Shown here: piece by piece, positions 28,754 to 37,612 of the stretch
Layout: each line of letters begins with the position of its first letter
Position numbering within the stretch: position 1 is the stretch's first letter
NCBI GenBank assembly: GCA_000404785.1
Contig: ASNI01000005.1
Coordinates: 12,351-76,350, forward strand
Origin: Cloacimonetes bacterium SCGC AAA252-N17
Lineage (GTDB): Bacteria > Cloacimonadota > Cloacimonadia > JGIOTU-2
Direction of reading: 5' to 3'
Length of the DNA: 64,000 nucleotides
Notes under the pieces: generated by a model
Told to the model about the DNA's origin: nothing
Databases searched by the model: none
The model's input: the letters and a program-made list of their open reading frames with translations, nothing else
Position numbers and translations under genes: made by a program

Positions 28754-29620
28754 TTAAACATTGCCGGCTTCAACTACATTTTTTAGTAGTGAAGCTGTAG
28801 TGATCGTACCTATACCTCCAGGCACAGGAGTGACCGCTTGAATCGTTGAGAATACGTCCTGATAAAATACATCACCAACAAAAATATTTGTTTTTGCATC
28901 ACTATCATAGATCTCATTAATACCGACATCAATAACGATGGATTTACTTGAAATATATGTATGATCAACAAATCTTGGCTTTCCAATAGCTACGATAAGA
29001 ATATCCGCTTCTTTCGATATTTCCTGAATATTTTTTGATCGGGAGTGACACAAAGTCACTGTGGCATTTGCACCGTCTTTTTTCTGAACCAGAAGATTGA
29101 ACAGGGGAAGTCCTACAATTGAGCTTCTCCCAATAATAACAACCCGTGCTCCCTCCGTAGGAATTTTATAATAATGGAGCAACTCCAAAACAGCAGAAGG
29201 CGTACAAGGCACAAAGCATTTCTGTCCTAAGATCAGTTTGCCGGCATTCATGGGATGAAGACCATCGATATCCTTGCGGGAATCGATATGAAGAACAATC
29301 TCGTTTTGGTCATATTGCTCCGGCAGGGGCAGTTGCAACATGATACCATGAATCTTAGGATTTGTATTCGCTTTCTGGATACCATCAATGAGTTCTTCCT
29401 GAGGAATAAGGTCTTCATAAGTAATCACATCGACAAGCACTCCAATTTTCTGAGCTCTTCTCTGAATATTCTGAACATAATATTCTGATGCAGGGTCGCT
29501 TCCTACCTTGAAGACACAGAGTCGTGGAATTATTCCTTTATCATATAGGATAGCTACTTTTTCATTAAGTTCCTGATAAATCGCTTTTGCCACCGGCTTT
29601 CCGTTTAAAATTCTTTCCAT
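28754..29620 (-). CDS. folD: FolD-type methylenetetrahydrofolate dehydrogenase/cyclohydrolase, lacking canonical Lys
   Basis: The product is 288 residues. FolD interconverts methylene-, methenyl- and formyl-tetrahydrofolate in the cytoplasm. Seen motifs: DPASEYYVQNIQRRAQKIG (residues 42-60), GIMLQLPLPEQ with Gln95, RKDIDGLHPMNAGKL with Asp118, VPCTPSAV, IIGRSSIVGLPL (nucleotide-binding) and PVPGGIGTITTASLL. The catalytic Lys (human Lys56, four residues after the conserved Tyr) is Ile52 here, with no gap in the alignment. The usual GPMT is GTIT. Known Lys56 mutants lose cyclohydrolase activity, so this enzyme may be dehydrogenase-only or use another residue. It is 9 bp from ymdB. Confidence 0.9.
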   Translation of the reverse strand: MERILNGKPVAKAIYQELNEKVAILYDKGIIPRLCVFKVGSDPASEYYVQNIQRRAQKIGVLVDVITYEDLIPQEELIDGIQKANTNPKIHGIMLQLPLPEQYDQNEIVLHIDSRKDIDGLHPMNAGKLILGQKCFVPCTPSAVLELLHYYKIPTEGARVVIIGRSSIVGLPLFNLLVQKKDGANATVTLCHSRSKNIQEISKEADILIVAIGKPRFVDHTYISSKSIVIDVGINEIYDSDAKTNIFVGDVFYQDVFSTIQAVTPVPGGIGTITTASLLKNVVEAGNV

Positions 29621-29629
29621 AAATTTTCT

Positions 29630-30415
29630 CTATTCAGGTATACAGCTTCTCCTGATTCGCTGAATATCGAAAGCAGAGCCCTTTTCGTCAACCGAAATTA
29701 TCACTCCATTGAGCATTAAATTTTCCTTTGCCGGATTGAATCGGTTTGGAATTTGAGTGAGAAATCTTTCAATCCCGTCTTTTCTTCGAAGTCCTATCAC
29801 AGAATCATGAGGTCCTGTCATACCTGCATCAGTGATATATGCCGTGCCTTTTGGCAGGATTCTCTCGTCAGCGGTTTGCACATGAGTATGAGATCCTATT
29901 AATGCTGAAATTCTACCATCAAGATACCACGCCATTGCCTGCTTTTCTGCAGTGGCTTCAGCATGAAAGTCAACTAAAACGATCGGTTGTTCGGCTAAAA
30001 GTTTTTCCAGGTAAGCATCCATTGTTCGGAAAGGGCAGTCAACCGTTACTGTAAAAACCCTTCCCATCAAGCAGAGCACTACTATCTTTTTTCCGTGAAT
30101 TTCAATTTCGTAGATATCGTTACCCGGAACAACAGGTGGATAATTTATGGGCTTCAATATGCGTTTTTCCTTTGCAAGATGTACAATTATTTCTTTCTTA
30201 TCCCACAGGTGATTCCCGGAAGTGAGCACATCGACGCCAAGCTCGAACATTTCGTTTGCTGTGTCGGGAGTCATTCCAAGCCCGCCTGCAAGATTTTCGC
30301 CATTTGCGATAACAAGTTCAGGGGCAAACTCTTCTTTCAAATCCGGGAGCAGTTCCCTTACCGTTCTCCTGCCGGGTTTGCCAAAAATATCACCAATATA
30401 AAGTATTCGGATCAT
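29630..30415 (-). CDS. ymdB: YmdB-family metallophosphoesterase
   Basis: The product is 261 residues, typical of the YmdB/TIGR00282 family. These enzymes hydrolyse 2',3'-cyclic nucleotides or related phosphodiesters and affect biofilm and RNA metabolism in Firmicutes. Metal-binding motifs include IGDIFGKPGR (Asp9), NGENLAGGLG, TSGNHLWDK, VDFHAEATAEK and GSHTHVQTADER. It overlaps the rny stop by one base. The rny-ymdB pairing is conserved widely and supports a joint role in RNA turnover. Confidence 0.93.
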   Translation of the reverse strand: MIRILYIGDIFGKPGRRTVRELLPDLKEEFAPELVIANGENLAGGLGMTPDTANEMFELGVDVLTSGNHLWDKKEIIVHLAKEKRILKPINYPPVVPGNDIYEIEIHGKKIVVLCLMGRVFTVTVDCPFRTMDAYLEKLLAEQPIVLVDFHAEATAEKQAMAWYLDGRISALIGSHTHVQTADERILPKGTAYITDAGMTGPHDSVIGLRRKDGIERFLTQIPNRFNPAKENLMLNGVIISVDEKGSAFDIQRIRRSCIPE

Positions 30416-31968
30416 TATTTTGCCAGCACTGTTTTGCGTATCTCCCTAATAACAGTTACTTTTATCTGTCCGGGATACTGTAATTCATTTTCAATCTTTT
30501 TCGCTACGTCAGATGCAAGCAATTCTGCCTGCGCATCGTCAATAGTGTTATGCTCCACTATAATGCGTATCTCTCTACCTGCTTGTATTGCGAAACATTT
30601 ATGAACACCTTCAAATGAGTAGGCAATTTCTTCCAATTTTTCCAGTCGCTTGAGATATGATTCGAGTGTTTCTCTTCTTGCACCAGGTCGTGCACCTGAG
30701 ATGGCATCAGCAACTTGAACAAGTATTGCATAAACTGATTCCGGTTCTACTTCTTCGTGATGTGCTTCAATGGCATTGACGATAATAGGCGGCAGCCCAC
30801 TTCTTCTTGCAAGATCAGCTCCGATCATAGCATGAGAGCCATCAATTTCATGGTCAACTGCTTTTCCAATATCGTGTAGAAGTCCCATCTTGCGTGCAAG
30901 AGGTTGATCCAACCCTAGTTCAGCCGCAAGCATACCGCAGATCCATGCGCTTTCAATGCTGTGCTTGAGTATATTCTGTCCATAACTTGTACGATATTTT
31001 AGACGTCCAATAATATTTCTCAGGTTGTCCGGAAGATCATGAATTGCAAGGTCAATGAGTGTTTTCTTACCAGTTTCCTCAATGATCTTATTCACTTCTT
31101 TTTCTGTTTTTGCAATGATATCTTCAATCCTACCTGGGTGAATTCTTCCATCGGAAATAAGCTTCTCTAGGGAACGTTTTGCGATCTCTCTTCTCACCGG
31201 ATCAAAGCTTGAGACTATGACCGCTTCCGGGGTATCATCAACAATGATCTCTACCCCTGAGCTGTTTTCAAAGGTGCGAATATTACGACCTTCTCGCCCA
31301 ATAATCCTGCCCTTCATTTCTTCGGATGGCAGGTCAACTACAGAGACTGTTGACTCTGTCACATAATCAACAGCGGTTCTTTGTATTGCATTTGCAATGA
31401 TCTTTAATGACTCCTCCTCAGCTTCAGATATTGCTTTATCCACTATTGATTTTCTGAGCTTTGCTGCATCGATACGAGCTTCATTTTCATATCTTTTAAG
31501 AAGCATTTCAATTGCCTGTTCCTTTTTTAGATTGGCAATCTCCATCAGTTTTCTTGCTTCCTGCTCAAGCATATTTTTCAATTTAACTTCATCATCATCC
31601 AGTTTTACCTGTTTATTTTGAAGATGTCGCTCGCGGTCGGAAATGGATTGTTCTCTTCTGTCTAACTTGCTAAGCCGCTCATCGATATTGCTTATTCTCT
31701 GATTGTAATTACCCTCGATTTTTCGGAGTTCCTTTTTCCTCTCCTCTATCTCCTTTTCTAAATTAGCTTTTCTTTTATACCAATCCTCTTTTGCTTCAAT
31801 TTCAGCTTCTTTTTTGATTACTTTTGATTCAAGTCTCGCCTCTTCTTTAATCTTTTTTGATTCGGCATGTGCTTGTTTGATCTTTTTGGTTGTAAGCAAT
31901 CTGAAAGACAGCCAGCCAACGAACACCCCTACCACTACGCCAACTATTGGTAACAGTATATCGATCAT
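30415..31968 (-). CDS. rny: Ribonuclease Y
   Basis: The product is 517 residues. The N-terminal membrane anchor (LLPIVGVVVGVFVGWLSF) is followed by a long coiled coil rich in Lys and Glu (about residues 30-190), a KH domain (GRIIGREGRNIRTFENSSG), and an HD domain (LLHDIGKAVDHEIDGSHA) with the metal-binding His-Asp. RNase Y is a membrane-associated endoribonuclease that starts mRNA decay. It lies downstream of zapA, with the 6S RNA candidate in the 237-bp gap between them. Confidence 0.97.
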   Translation of the reverse strand: MIDILLPIVGVVVGVFVGWLSFRLLTTKKIKQAHAESKKIKEEARLESKVIKKEAEIEAKEDWYKRKANLEKEIEERKKELRKIEGNYNQRISNIDERLSKLDRREQSISDRERHLQNKQVKLDDDEVKLKNMLEQEARKLMEIANLKKEQAIEMLLKRYENEARIDAAKLRKSIVDKAISEAEEESLKIIANAIQRTAVDYVTESTVSVVDLPSEEMKGRIIGREGRNIRTFENSSGVEIIVDDTPEAVIVSSFDPVRREIAKRSLEKLISDGRIHPGRIEDIIAKTEKEVNKIIEETGKKTLIDLAIHDLPDNLRNIIGRLKYRTSYGQNILKHSIESAWICGMLAAELGLDQPLARKMGLLHDIGKAVDHEIDGSHAMIGADLARRSGLPPIIVNAIEAHHEEVEPESVYAILVQVADAISGARPGARRETLESYLKRLEKLEEIAYSFEGVHKCFAIQAGREIRIIVEHNTIDDAQAELLASDVAKKIENELQYPGQIKVTVIREIRKTVLAK

Positions 31969-31988
31969 CTTTCTTCCTTTCCATAATG

Positions 31989-32162
31989 AAACCTGCCCTT
32001 GCCGTGTAGCAATTCGTTTGAACTATTTTTCAAAAAGATGGGGATTCTATATGTACTTTACGAGTCCTACTGCGATGTAGGCATTCATGCCATACACAAT
32101 TGAACACCCTATAGTTCCTGTTTAGCACAAAACAAGATTGCCATCACGAACAGGGCAGGCTT
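31989..32162 (-). ncRNA. ssrS: 6S RNA candidate
   Basis: The gap between zapA and rny holds a 174-nt segment whose ends pair. On minus, AAGCCTGCCCT (32162-32152) pairs with AGGGCAGGTTT (31999-31989), an 11-bp closing stem with one G-T. Inside is a compact hairpin GGCA-TGAA-TGCC (about 32081-32092) and further complementary arms around a central open region. No coding frame fits. Known 6S RNA is a 160-200-nt long hairpin with paired ends and a central bubble that binds RNA polymerase, and it commonly sits beside zapA. Size, paired ends and position all match. I could not run a covariance model. Confidence 0.75.
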
Positions 32163-32205
32163 ACTGGAAAGAACAATAATTTATATCAACACGTATAGAA
32201 CAAAA

Positions 32206-32475
32206 TCACTCTTCGTCCAAGGAATTCAATAACTTTGAAATCCTTTGCACAAAACTTTCTAATTTCTCTTGTTCCTTCTGTTTTCTGAACATTTCTTCGA
32301 CTATGTTGAGACCACACAAAATTGCAAGGTCATATCTTTTTTGGGGATTATACTCCTCTGACAGCTCGACTAGCTTTTTATCTAAAAAATGAGCATATTT
32401 TCGGATCTCGTCAGGATCTACATCACCTGCGATTGAATAGGTATCACCCAAAATGTCGACAGAAATATTATTCAT
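32206..32475 (-). CDS. zapA: Cell division protein ZapA
   Basis: The 89-residue product has the ZapA N-terminal fold (NISVDILGDTYSIAGD, then DEIRKYAHFLDKKLVEL) followed by a C-terminal coiled coil (EEMFRKQKEQEKLESFVQRI). ZapA bundles FtsZ filaments at the division site. It is 11 bp downstream of a coiled-coil gene, a typical pheT-(coil)-zapA order. Confidence 0.93.
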   Translation of the reverse strand: MNNISVDILGDTYSIAGDVDPDEIRKYAHFLDKKLVELSEEYNPQKRYDLAILCGLNIVEEMFRKQKEQEKLESFVQRISKLLNSLDEE

Positions 32476-32486
32476 ATATTTAAAAT

Positions 32487-32849
32487 TTAATCATTGCTTC
32501 CAGCAGGCTGTGTCTCCGATTCTCCAATAATACTATCAATTTCATGGAGCATCGAACCCACTCTCGAATCAATTTCATTCGCCTGTTCTGTAAATTTTCT
32601 TATTCGCTCTTCTTTTTGAGCTAATGTGTTCTGCAAATCTTGGTTCTGCTCTTTGTAGCGATCCACAGCGTTCTGGAGTTCGCTTATGGTTTCCTGCGAA
32701 TTCTCCGTATTATAGAACAGATCTTTATATTTATTATTGAGATTTTCATTTTCCTTCAAAACCTGAATGTATTTATCTTGTAAAATTTTATACTTCGAAA
32801 TTAGATTCCTAATTTTCTCTTCGATCTTATCAAGCACATGCGTATCCAT
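32487..32849 (-). CDS. Small coiled-coil protein (ZapB-like)
   Basis: The product is 120 residues, almost wholly predicted coiled coil (residues about 5-95: heptads with Ile, Leu and Tyr, such as LISKYKILQDKYIQVLKENE). A short Glu/Ser tail follows. The ATG at 32849 overlaps the pheT stop (TGATG), showing translational coupling. Position directly before zapA suggests a division-related partner such as ZapB, but low-complexity coils do not prove homology. Confidence 0.7.
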   Translation of the reverse strand: MDTHVLDKIEEKIRNLISKYKILQDKYIQVLKENENLNNKYKDLFYNTENSQETISELQNAVDRYKEQNQDLQNTLAQKEERIRKFTEQANEIDSRVGSMLHEIDSIIGESETQPAGSND

Positions 32850-35251
32850 CACTTCTGCCTCAATTCTATTTGACGCTCACTTAATAATTTTTTTACAATG
32901 TTGTCAAATAATTTATCCACATATCTATCCGTTAGGGTTGAAATCTCCGACTGAAAAGTAATGTTGAAAGCCAGACTTCTGCATCCCTGCTTTATCTGCT
33001 TGCCTGTATATACATCGAACAACTGTATGTCTTTTATAATGTTTGGCTCGACAGATTTTATTACTTGCTCGATCATTCCAACTTCGATATCAGAAGGGGC
33101 AATAACTGCAATATCACGAAGCACTGGAGGATATTTCACGATCTCCCTGAAACGGATATCTTTTTCATTATATAATGGGATAATGTTTGAAAGATCAATA
33201 TCGAAAAGTAATACAGGTGCCTCAATTTCAAAAGATTTCAAAACATCATCTTTCACAATACCACAAGATCCAATTTTCTTTTCATCAAGAAAGATATCTG
33301 TCGCAGAATCCTTTTCATAATATGGTTGATTTGATACTTTGTAGGTGATATTCTTTGAGCAGTGTATTTTTGATAAAACTGATTCTACAACGCCCTTTAC
33401 ATCATAAAATGACGCAGCTCTTTGCTTCTCTTTCCAATGGAATGGATCGAACTCTCCAACGATAACACCAGTCAAGTAGGTGGGTTCAGCAAAAGTTTCT
33501 CTATTCTTTTTTAGATAAATTCTATTGAGTTCAAACAGTTTGAAATTCTCGAATTTATAAGAGAGATTCAAAGCTACATTTTTAAGAATATCAGGAATAA
33601 GGGTTGATCTCATTATTGAAAACTTCTCACCCATTGGATTGGTAAGCTCTACGACATTTCGGCGAAAATCATTCTCTGGAATTTTCAGCGTATCAAGATC
33701 TTCAGGACTTGCAAAGCTCATATTGTTCACCTCATAGAAACCAAGTGAGATAAGATGATTTTTCGCAAGCCGGACAACCGTTCTTTTCCGCCTGTTGTCT
33801 ATCCTGTTGATCCAGAAATGGGATTCTACATTATTATATCCATAGCATCGGGCGACTTCTTCAATAATATCTATCTCACGCTCTATGTCAGGACGGAAGG
33901 TTGGGATCATTACTTTATAGGTATCTTCCGATGTCTTTTTGGTACCGAATTCAAAATTATTAAGATAATTTTCAACTTCATCTGCTGATATTTTTGCATT
34001 AAGGATACTATTTGTGCGTGATACACGAAGTGGTAAAATCTTTGGCTCTATCTTATTAGGATAGCAATCAACAACTCCGCTTGATATTTCTCCCCCGCCT
34101 GTAAGCTGCATAAGCTGGGCAGCCCTGTCAATGACTTCGATCAAACAGTTGGGATCCATACCTCTTTCAAAACGGTAAGAGGAATCTGTCTGCAATCCGT
34201 ATTCAAGGGCGGTTGCTCGAATATTTTTGGGATCGAAATATGCACACTCAATCACAACATCTTTTGTATTAACATCTATTGAACTATCAAGTCCACCCAT
34301 AATTCCGGCAAGTGCAAGTGGATGCTCTGTATCGGCGATAAGCAAATTTTCTGAATGCAGTTTGAGCTCAGTATCATCGAGAAGCATCATTTTTTCTTTA
34401 TCTTTTGCAGTTCGCACAACGATAGTCTTATCTTTGATCTTTGTATAATCAAAAGCATGGAGGGGTTGACCATATTCGAGAAGCACATAATTTGTGACAT
34501 CTACGATATTATTGATGGGACGAAGACCTGATGCGATCAATTTTCTTTGCATCCATGCAGGGGATGGCTGAACCGTAATTCCCTTTACCATTCGTGCACA
34601 ATAACGAGGGCATTTCTCCGCATCTTCTATAATAACTAAAATCTCATCCTTAGTTTTTACTTCAGATTCTTCAAAAGCAATTTCCGGATGTTCATATTCA
34701 GTATTGAGCATGACTGCGACTTCACGTGCCACACCTATCATACCAAGAAGGTCAGGTCTGTTCGGTGTTACCTCAACTTCAATAATATGATCATTTATTC
34801 CCATTGCATCAGCAAAAGGAGTGCCGGGCTCAATGTCCTGCTTTATGATCATGATACAGGAATGGTCATCCGAAACACTCAATTCATTCTCCGAACATAT
34901 CATACCAAAGGATTCTACGCCGCGAAGTTTTGCCTTCTTTATTTCGAAGTCACCAAGCTTTGCGCCGATCATCGCTACTGGAACGAGAATATCTTTCACT
35001 ACATTGGGAGCGCCGCAGATAATGCTCAGCGGTTCACTCTTACCAACATCAACCTTGCACAAACTCAGTTTGTTAGCATTGGGATGTTTTTCTACAGAAA
35101 CAACTTTACCGATAACAATATTTTTAAGTTTTTTCCCGGGCTGAACAACCTCTTCTACTTCAAGACCGAACATGGTGAGCTTTTCACAAAACTCATCAAT
35201 ATTTAAGTGTGTCGGAACTAATTTATTCAGCCAATTATAACTTATTTTCAT
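32849..35251 (-). CDS. pheT: Phenylalanine--tRNA ligase beta subunit
   Basis: The product is 800 residues, the full bacterial PheT length. In order: a tRNA-binding OB domain (VVSVEKHPNANKLSLCKVDVG), B3/B4 editing domain (EVTPNRPDLLGMIGVAREVA; NNIVDVTNYVLLEYGQPLHAFD), B5 (EIDIIEEVARCYGYNN), a catalytic-like core, and a C-terminal FDX-ACB domain (FREIVKYPPVLRDIAVIAP). With PheS it charges tRNA-Phe and edits Tyr. It is 25 bp downstream of pheS. Confidence 0.97.
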   Translation of the reverse strand: MKISYNWLNKLVPTHLNIDEFCEKLTMFGLEVEEVVQPGKKLKNIVIGKVVSVEKHPNANKLSLCKVDVGKSEPLSIICGAPNVVKDILVPVAMIGAKLGDFEIKKAKLRGVESFGMICSENELSVSDDHSCIMIIKQDIEPGTPFADAMGINDHIIEVEVTPNRPDLLGMIGVAREVAVMLNTEYEHPEIAFEESEVKTKDEILVIIEDAEKCPRYCARMVKGITVQPSPAWMQRKLIASGLRPINNIVDVTNYVLLEYGQPLHAFDYTKIKDKTIVVRTAKDKEKMMLLDDTELKLHSENLLIADTEHPLALAGIMGGLDSSIDVNTKDVVIECAYFDPKNIRATALEYGLQTDSSYRFERGMDPNCLIEVIDRAAQLMQLTGGGEISSGVVDCYPNKIEPKILPLRVSRTNSILNAKISADEVENYLNNFEFGTKKTSEDTYKVMIPTFRPDIEREIDIIEEVARCYGYNNVESHFWINRIDNRRKRTVVRLAKNHLISLGFYEVNNMSFASPEDLDTLKIPENDFRRNVVELTNPMGEKFSIMRSTLIPDILKNVALNLSYKFENFKLFELNRIYLKKNRETFAEPTYLTGVIVGEFDPFHWKEKQRAASFYDVKGVVESVLSKIHCSKNITYKVSNQPYYEKDSATDIFLDEKKIGSCGIVKDDVLKSFEIEAPVLLFDIDLSNIIPLYNEKDIRFREIVKYPPVLRDIAVIAPSDIEVGMIEQVIKSVEPNIIKDIQLFDVYTGKQIKQGCRSLAFNITFQSEISTLTDRYVDKLFDNIVKKLLSERQIELRQK

Positions 35252-35276
35252 TATACTCTCTTAAGTAAAAATGCAC

Positions 35277-36293
35277 TTATTGAAATTGCTTTAATATTCT
35301 CAGATCGTTGGTCACTAATTTCCTGATATCTGAGATACCATATCGAAGCATAGCGATACGTTCAATTCCTAAACCAAATGCATATCCGGTATATTTTTCA
35401 GAATCGTAGCCCACTTCCTCGAGAACTGCCGGATCGACCATACCTGCACCACCCATTTCGAGCCAGCCGGAATTTTTGCAGAGCTTACAACCTTCCCCTT
35501 TGCAATTTATACAAAGAATATCGATCTCTGCACTTGGTTCTGTGAATGGAAAAAAGTGAGGACGAAATCGGGAGCGTGTATCTGCACTAAAAATTCTCTT
35601 AACAAATGAATCGAGCGCTCCTTTCAGATCCGACATTGTGACACCCTCATCTACCATAAGTGCTTCAACTTGATGGAACACCGGCAAATGTGAAGTATCC
35701 ATTTTATCAACGCGGTAACATCGTCCAGTAGATATGATCTTTAAAGGAGGTTTGAATTTTTCCATTACACGAATTTGCATTGGTGATGTCTGCGTACGCA
35801 AAAGCATACCACCTTTCAGATAGAACGTATCCTGAGGATTTCTTGCAGGATGCCAACTCGGAGTGTTCAGTGCATCGAAATTATAATACTCGCTTTCAAT
35901 CTCAGGTCCTTCTGCAACTTCAAATCCCAAACTGATAAAGATATCTTCAATCTCTTCCCAAATCTGATACAAAGGATGCTTTGCACCAATTGGGAGCGGT
36001 CTTCCGGGCATTGTGACATCTAAGCCCAAAGTTTTTAAGGCATCTGCCTTTTCATGAAGTTCAAGTTTCTTCTGTTCGATTAGTTGAGCTATTTCTTTCT
36101 TTACTATATTGAGAAATGCTCCCACCTGCGGACGTTTTTCTTTAGGAATAGTCCCGATCTTACTTAGAAGACCTGAAAGAGAACTTTTTTTACCAAGATA
36201 TTTAATTCGAAGCTCTTCCAGATTCTTATCTGATTCACAAGAAGGGATACTTCTTCTCGCTTCTTCTAAAATCTCTTGTATTTGTTCTTTCAC
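35277..36293 (-). CDS. pheS: Phenylalanine--tRNA ligase alpha subunit
   Basis: The 338-residue product has the N-terminal coiled coil that contacts tRNA (about residues 1-85), then class II catalytic motifs: FISLGFEVAEGPEIESEYYN, HPARNPQDTFYL (motif 2 region), FHQVEALMVDEG, FFPFTEPSAEID and GLGIERIAMLRYGI (motif 3). It is 6 bp after rplT, continuing the infC-rpmI-rplT operon. Confidence 0.97.
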   Translation of the reverse strand: MKEQIQEILEEARRSIPSCESDKNLEELRIKYLGKKSSLSGLLSKIGTIPKEKRPQVGAFLNIVKKEIAQLIEQKKLELHEKADALKTLGLDVTMPGRPLPIGAKHPLYQIWEEIEDIFISLGFEVAEGPEIESEYYNFDALNTPSWHPARNPQDTFYLKGGMLLRTQTSPMQIRVMEKFKPPLKIISTGRCYRVDKMDTSHLPVFHQVEALMVDEGVTMSDLKGALDSFVKRIFSADTRSRFRPHFFPFTEPSAEIDILCINCKGEGCKLCKNSGWLEMGGAGMVDPAVLEEVGYDSEKYTGYAFGLGIERIAMLRYGISDIRKLVTNDLRILKQFQ

Positions 36294-36299
36294 GATAGC

Positions 36300-36656
36300 T
36301 TATTTTCCCAATTTCTTTTTCACATTTTTGACTATTTTTTCAAAAGCTTCGGGATTGTTTATCGCAAGTTCAGATAACATCTTTCGGTTGATCTCGATCT
36401 TCAATTCCTTGAGACCGTTCATGAACTGGCTGTAGCTCAATCCATGCTCGTGCACAGCTGCGTTAATGCGGATGATCCACAATCTTCTAAACTCTCTTTT
36501 GCGGGCTTTTCTATCCCGATAGGCATATTGCCAGCCCCTCTCAACTGCCTCGCGTGCAGCACGATAGAGCTTTCTGCCACCCCTGTAACCTTTTGCCTCT
36601 TTGAGGATTTTCTTTCTTCTGTTTCTGGAAGCTACTTTATTTTTTGCTCTAGCCAT
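36300..36656 (-). CDS. rplT: 50S ribosomal protein L20
   Basis: The 118-residue product is rich in Arg and Lys: RAKNKVASRNRRKKILKEAK, then YRDRKARKREFRRLWIIRIN and YSQFMNGLKELKIEINRKML. L20 binds 23S rRNA early in assembly. In several bacteria it also binds its own operon leader, which makes the hairpin-rich leader upstream of infC relevant here. Confidence 0.98.
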   Translation of the reverse strand: MARAKNKVASRNRRKKILKEAKGYRGGRKLYRAAREAVERGWQYAYRDRKARKREFRRLWIIRINAAVHEHGLSYSQFMNGLKELKIEINRKMLSELAINNPEAFEKIVKNVKKKLGK

Positions 36657-36681
36657 ACCAACTCCTTATAAAAATGTAATA

Positions 36682-36876
36682 TTATGATGCTAACATGTTC
36701 TTCACACGTTTTTCATCGGCTTTGGAAACATACCCACCCTTACGCAGGTTGGATTTTTGTTTGGATGATTTCTTTTCCATAAAATGACCGCGATACGCCT
36801 TGTTTCTTTTGATCTTACCGCTCGCTGTCTTCTTAAAACGTTTGGCTGCCGCTCTTCTTGTTTTTAGCTTTGGCAT
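36682..36876 (-). CDS. rpmI: 50S ribosomal protein L35
   Basis: The 64-residue product PKLKTRRAAAKRFKKTASGK ... FMEKKSSKQKSNLRK is a standard L35. It sits between infC and rplT in the conserved order. Confidence 0.98.
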   Translation of the reverse strand: MPKLKTRRAAAKRFKKTASGKIKRNKAYRGHFMEKKSSKQKSNLRKGGYVSKADEKRVKNMLAS

Positions 36877-36916
36877 AATTAAAACTCCTTACTATGACTT
36901 TCCTTGCTATGATTCG

Positions 36917-37480
36917 CTAGCTTTGAATCTTTTTAGGTGACACGAAACCGATTAGGAAGCGACCTTCCATCCTTGGTTCTTGTTCAAAATCACCACACTC
37001 TTCAAGTTCCTCTCGAATTCTTTTGATAAGTTCCCAGCCCATTTCTTTATGAGCCATTTCTCTTCCGCGGAATTGAATAGTGACTTTAACTTTATTTCCT
37101 TTTTCCAGGAATTCTTTGATGTGCTTGACCTTAAAATTATAGTCATGCTCATCAGTTCTGGGTCGGAATTTGACTTCTTTCAACTGTGTCGAATGCTGCT
37201 TTTTTTTTGCCTCACGAGCTTTCTTGGACTCTTCAAAAATCAGTTTGCTGTAATCGATTATCTTGCAAACCGGTGGATTTGCTTTCGGTGCTATTTCCAC
37301 AAGATCAAGTCCATACTCGCGAGCTTTATGAAGAGCATCTTGAGTCGAAACAATACCCAGAGCTTCCTTATCGGGACCAATCAAACGAACATTTCTCGCA
37401 GTAATTTTTTCATTAATTTTCTTGTTGCTCTTATAGTTTTCCCGCTGTTTCCAGGGTTTAAACCGTCTATTTATAGCGAT
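36917..37480 (-). CDS. infC: Translation initiation factor IF-3 with AUC start codon
   Basis: The full 187-residue frame begins at an ATC (37480-37478) with GGAGGT at 37491-37486, 5 nt upstream. It reads IAINRRFKPWKQRENYKSNK, then KINEKITARNVRLIGPDKEA, the normal IF-3 N-terminus. The first in-frame TTG (37384, in VRLIGP) lies 32 codons later and would delete conserved sequence; no in-frame ATG or GTG exists before it. IF-3 rejects non-AUG starts and, in E. coli and others, represses its own AUU-initiated mRNA; an AUC start fits that autocontrol. The C-terminal domain (VTIQFRGREMAHKEMG) is intact. It leads the rpmI-rplT-pheST-zapA operon. Confidence 0.93.
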   Translation of the reverse strand: MAINRRFKPWKQRENYKSNKKINEKITARNVRLIGPDKEALGIVSTQDALHKAREYGLDLVEIAPKANPPVCKIIDYSKLIFEESKKAREAKKKQHSTQLKEVKFRPRTDEHDYNFKVKHIKEFLEKGNKVKVTIQFRGREMAHKEMGWELIKRIREELEECGDFEQEPRMEGRFLIGFVSPKKIQS

Positions 37481-37612
37481 TAGACACCTCCAAATAAAAA
37501 AGTGAACGCCTGCGGTTCACTTTCAATTCTATTGAAATTATTTCTTGTACCTTATCAACAGCTTTGGCGTCATAAGGTAGGAACTCGCAGTTCCTTTTTA
37601 TGGTGTTACTTA
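37481..37612 (-). promoter_or_regulatory. infC operon leader with attenuator-like hairpins (possible L20 leader)
   Basis: The minus-strand leader holds four hairpins in order: GGAACT/AGTTCC (37594-37580), TACCTTAT/ATAAGGTA enclosing 16 nt (37579-37548), TTTCAAT/ATTGAAA (37537-37521), and AAAGTGAAC/GTTCACTTT (37523-37499). The last is followed by a T-run and then by the infC Shine-Dalgarno. The third and fourth share bases 37521-37523, so they compete, as in an anti-terminator/terminator switch. Regulation by L20 binding to such leaders is known in other phyla; here it is inferred from position and form. Confidence 0.65.
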
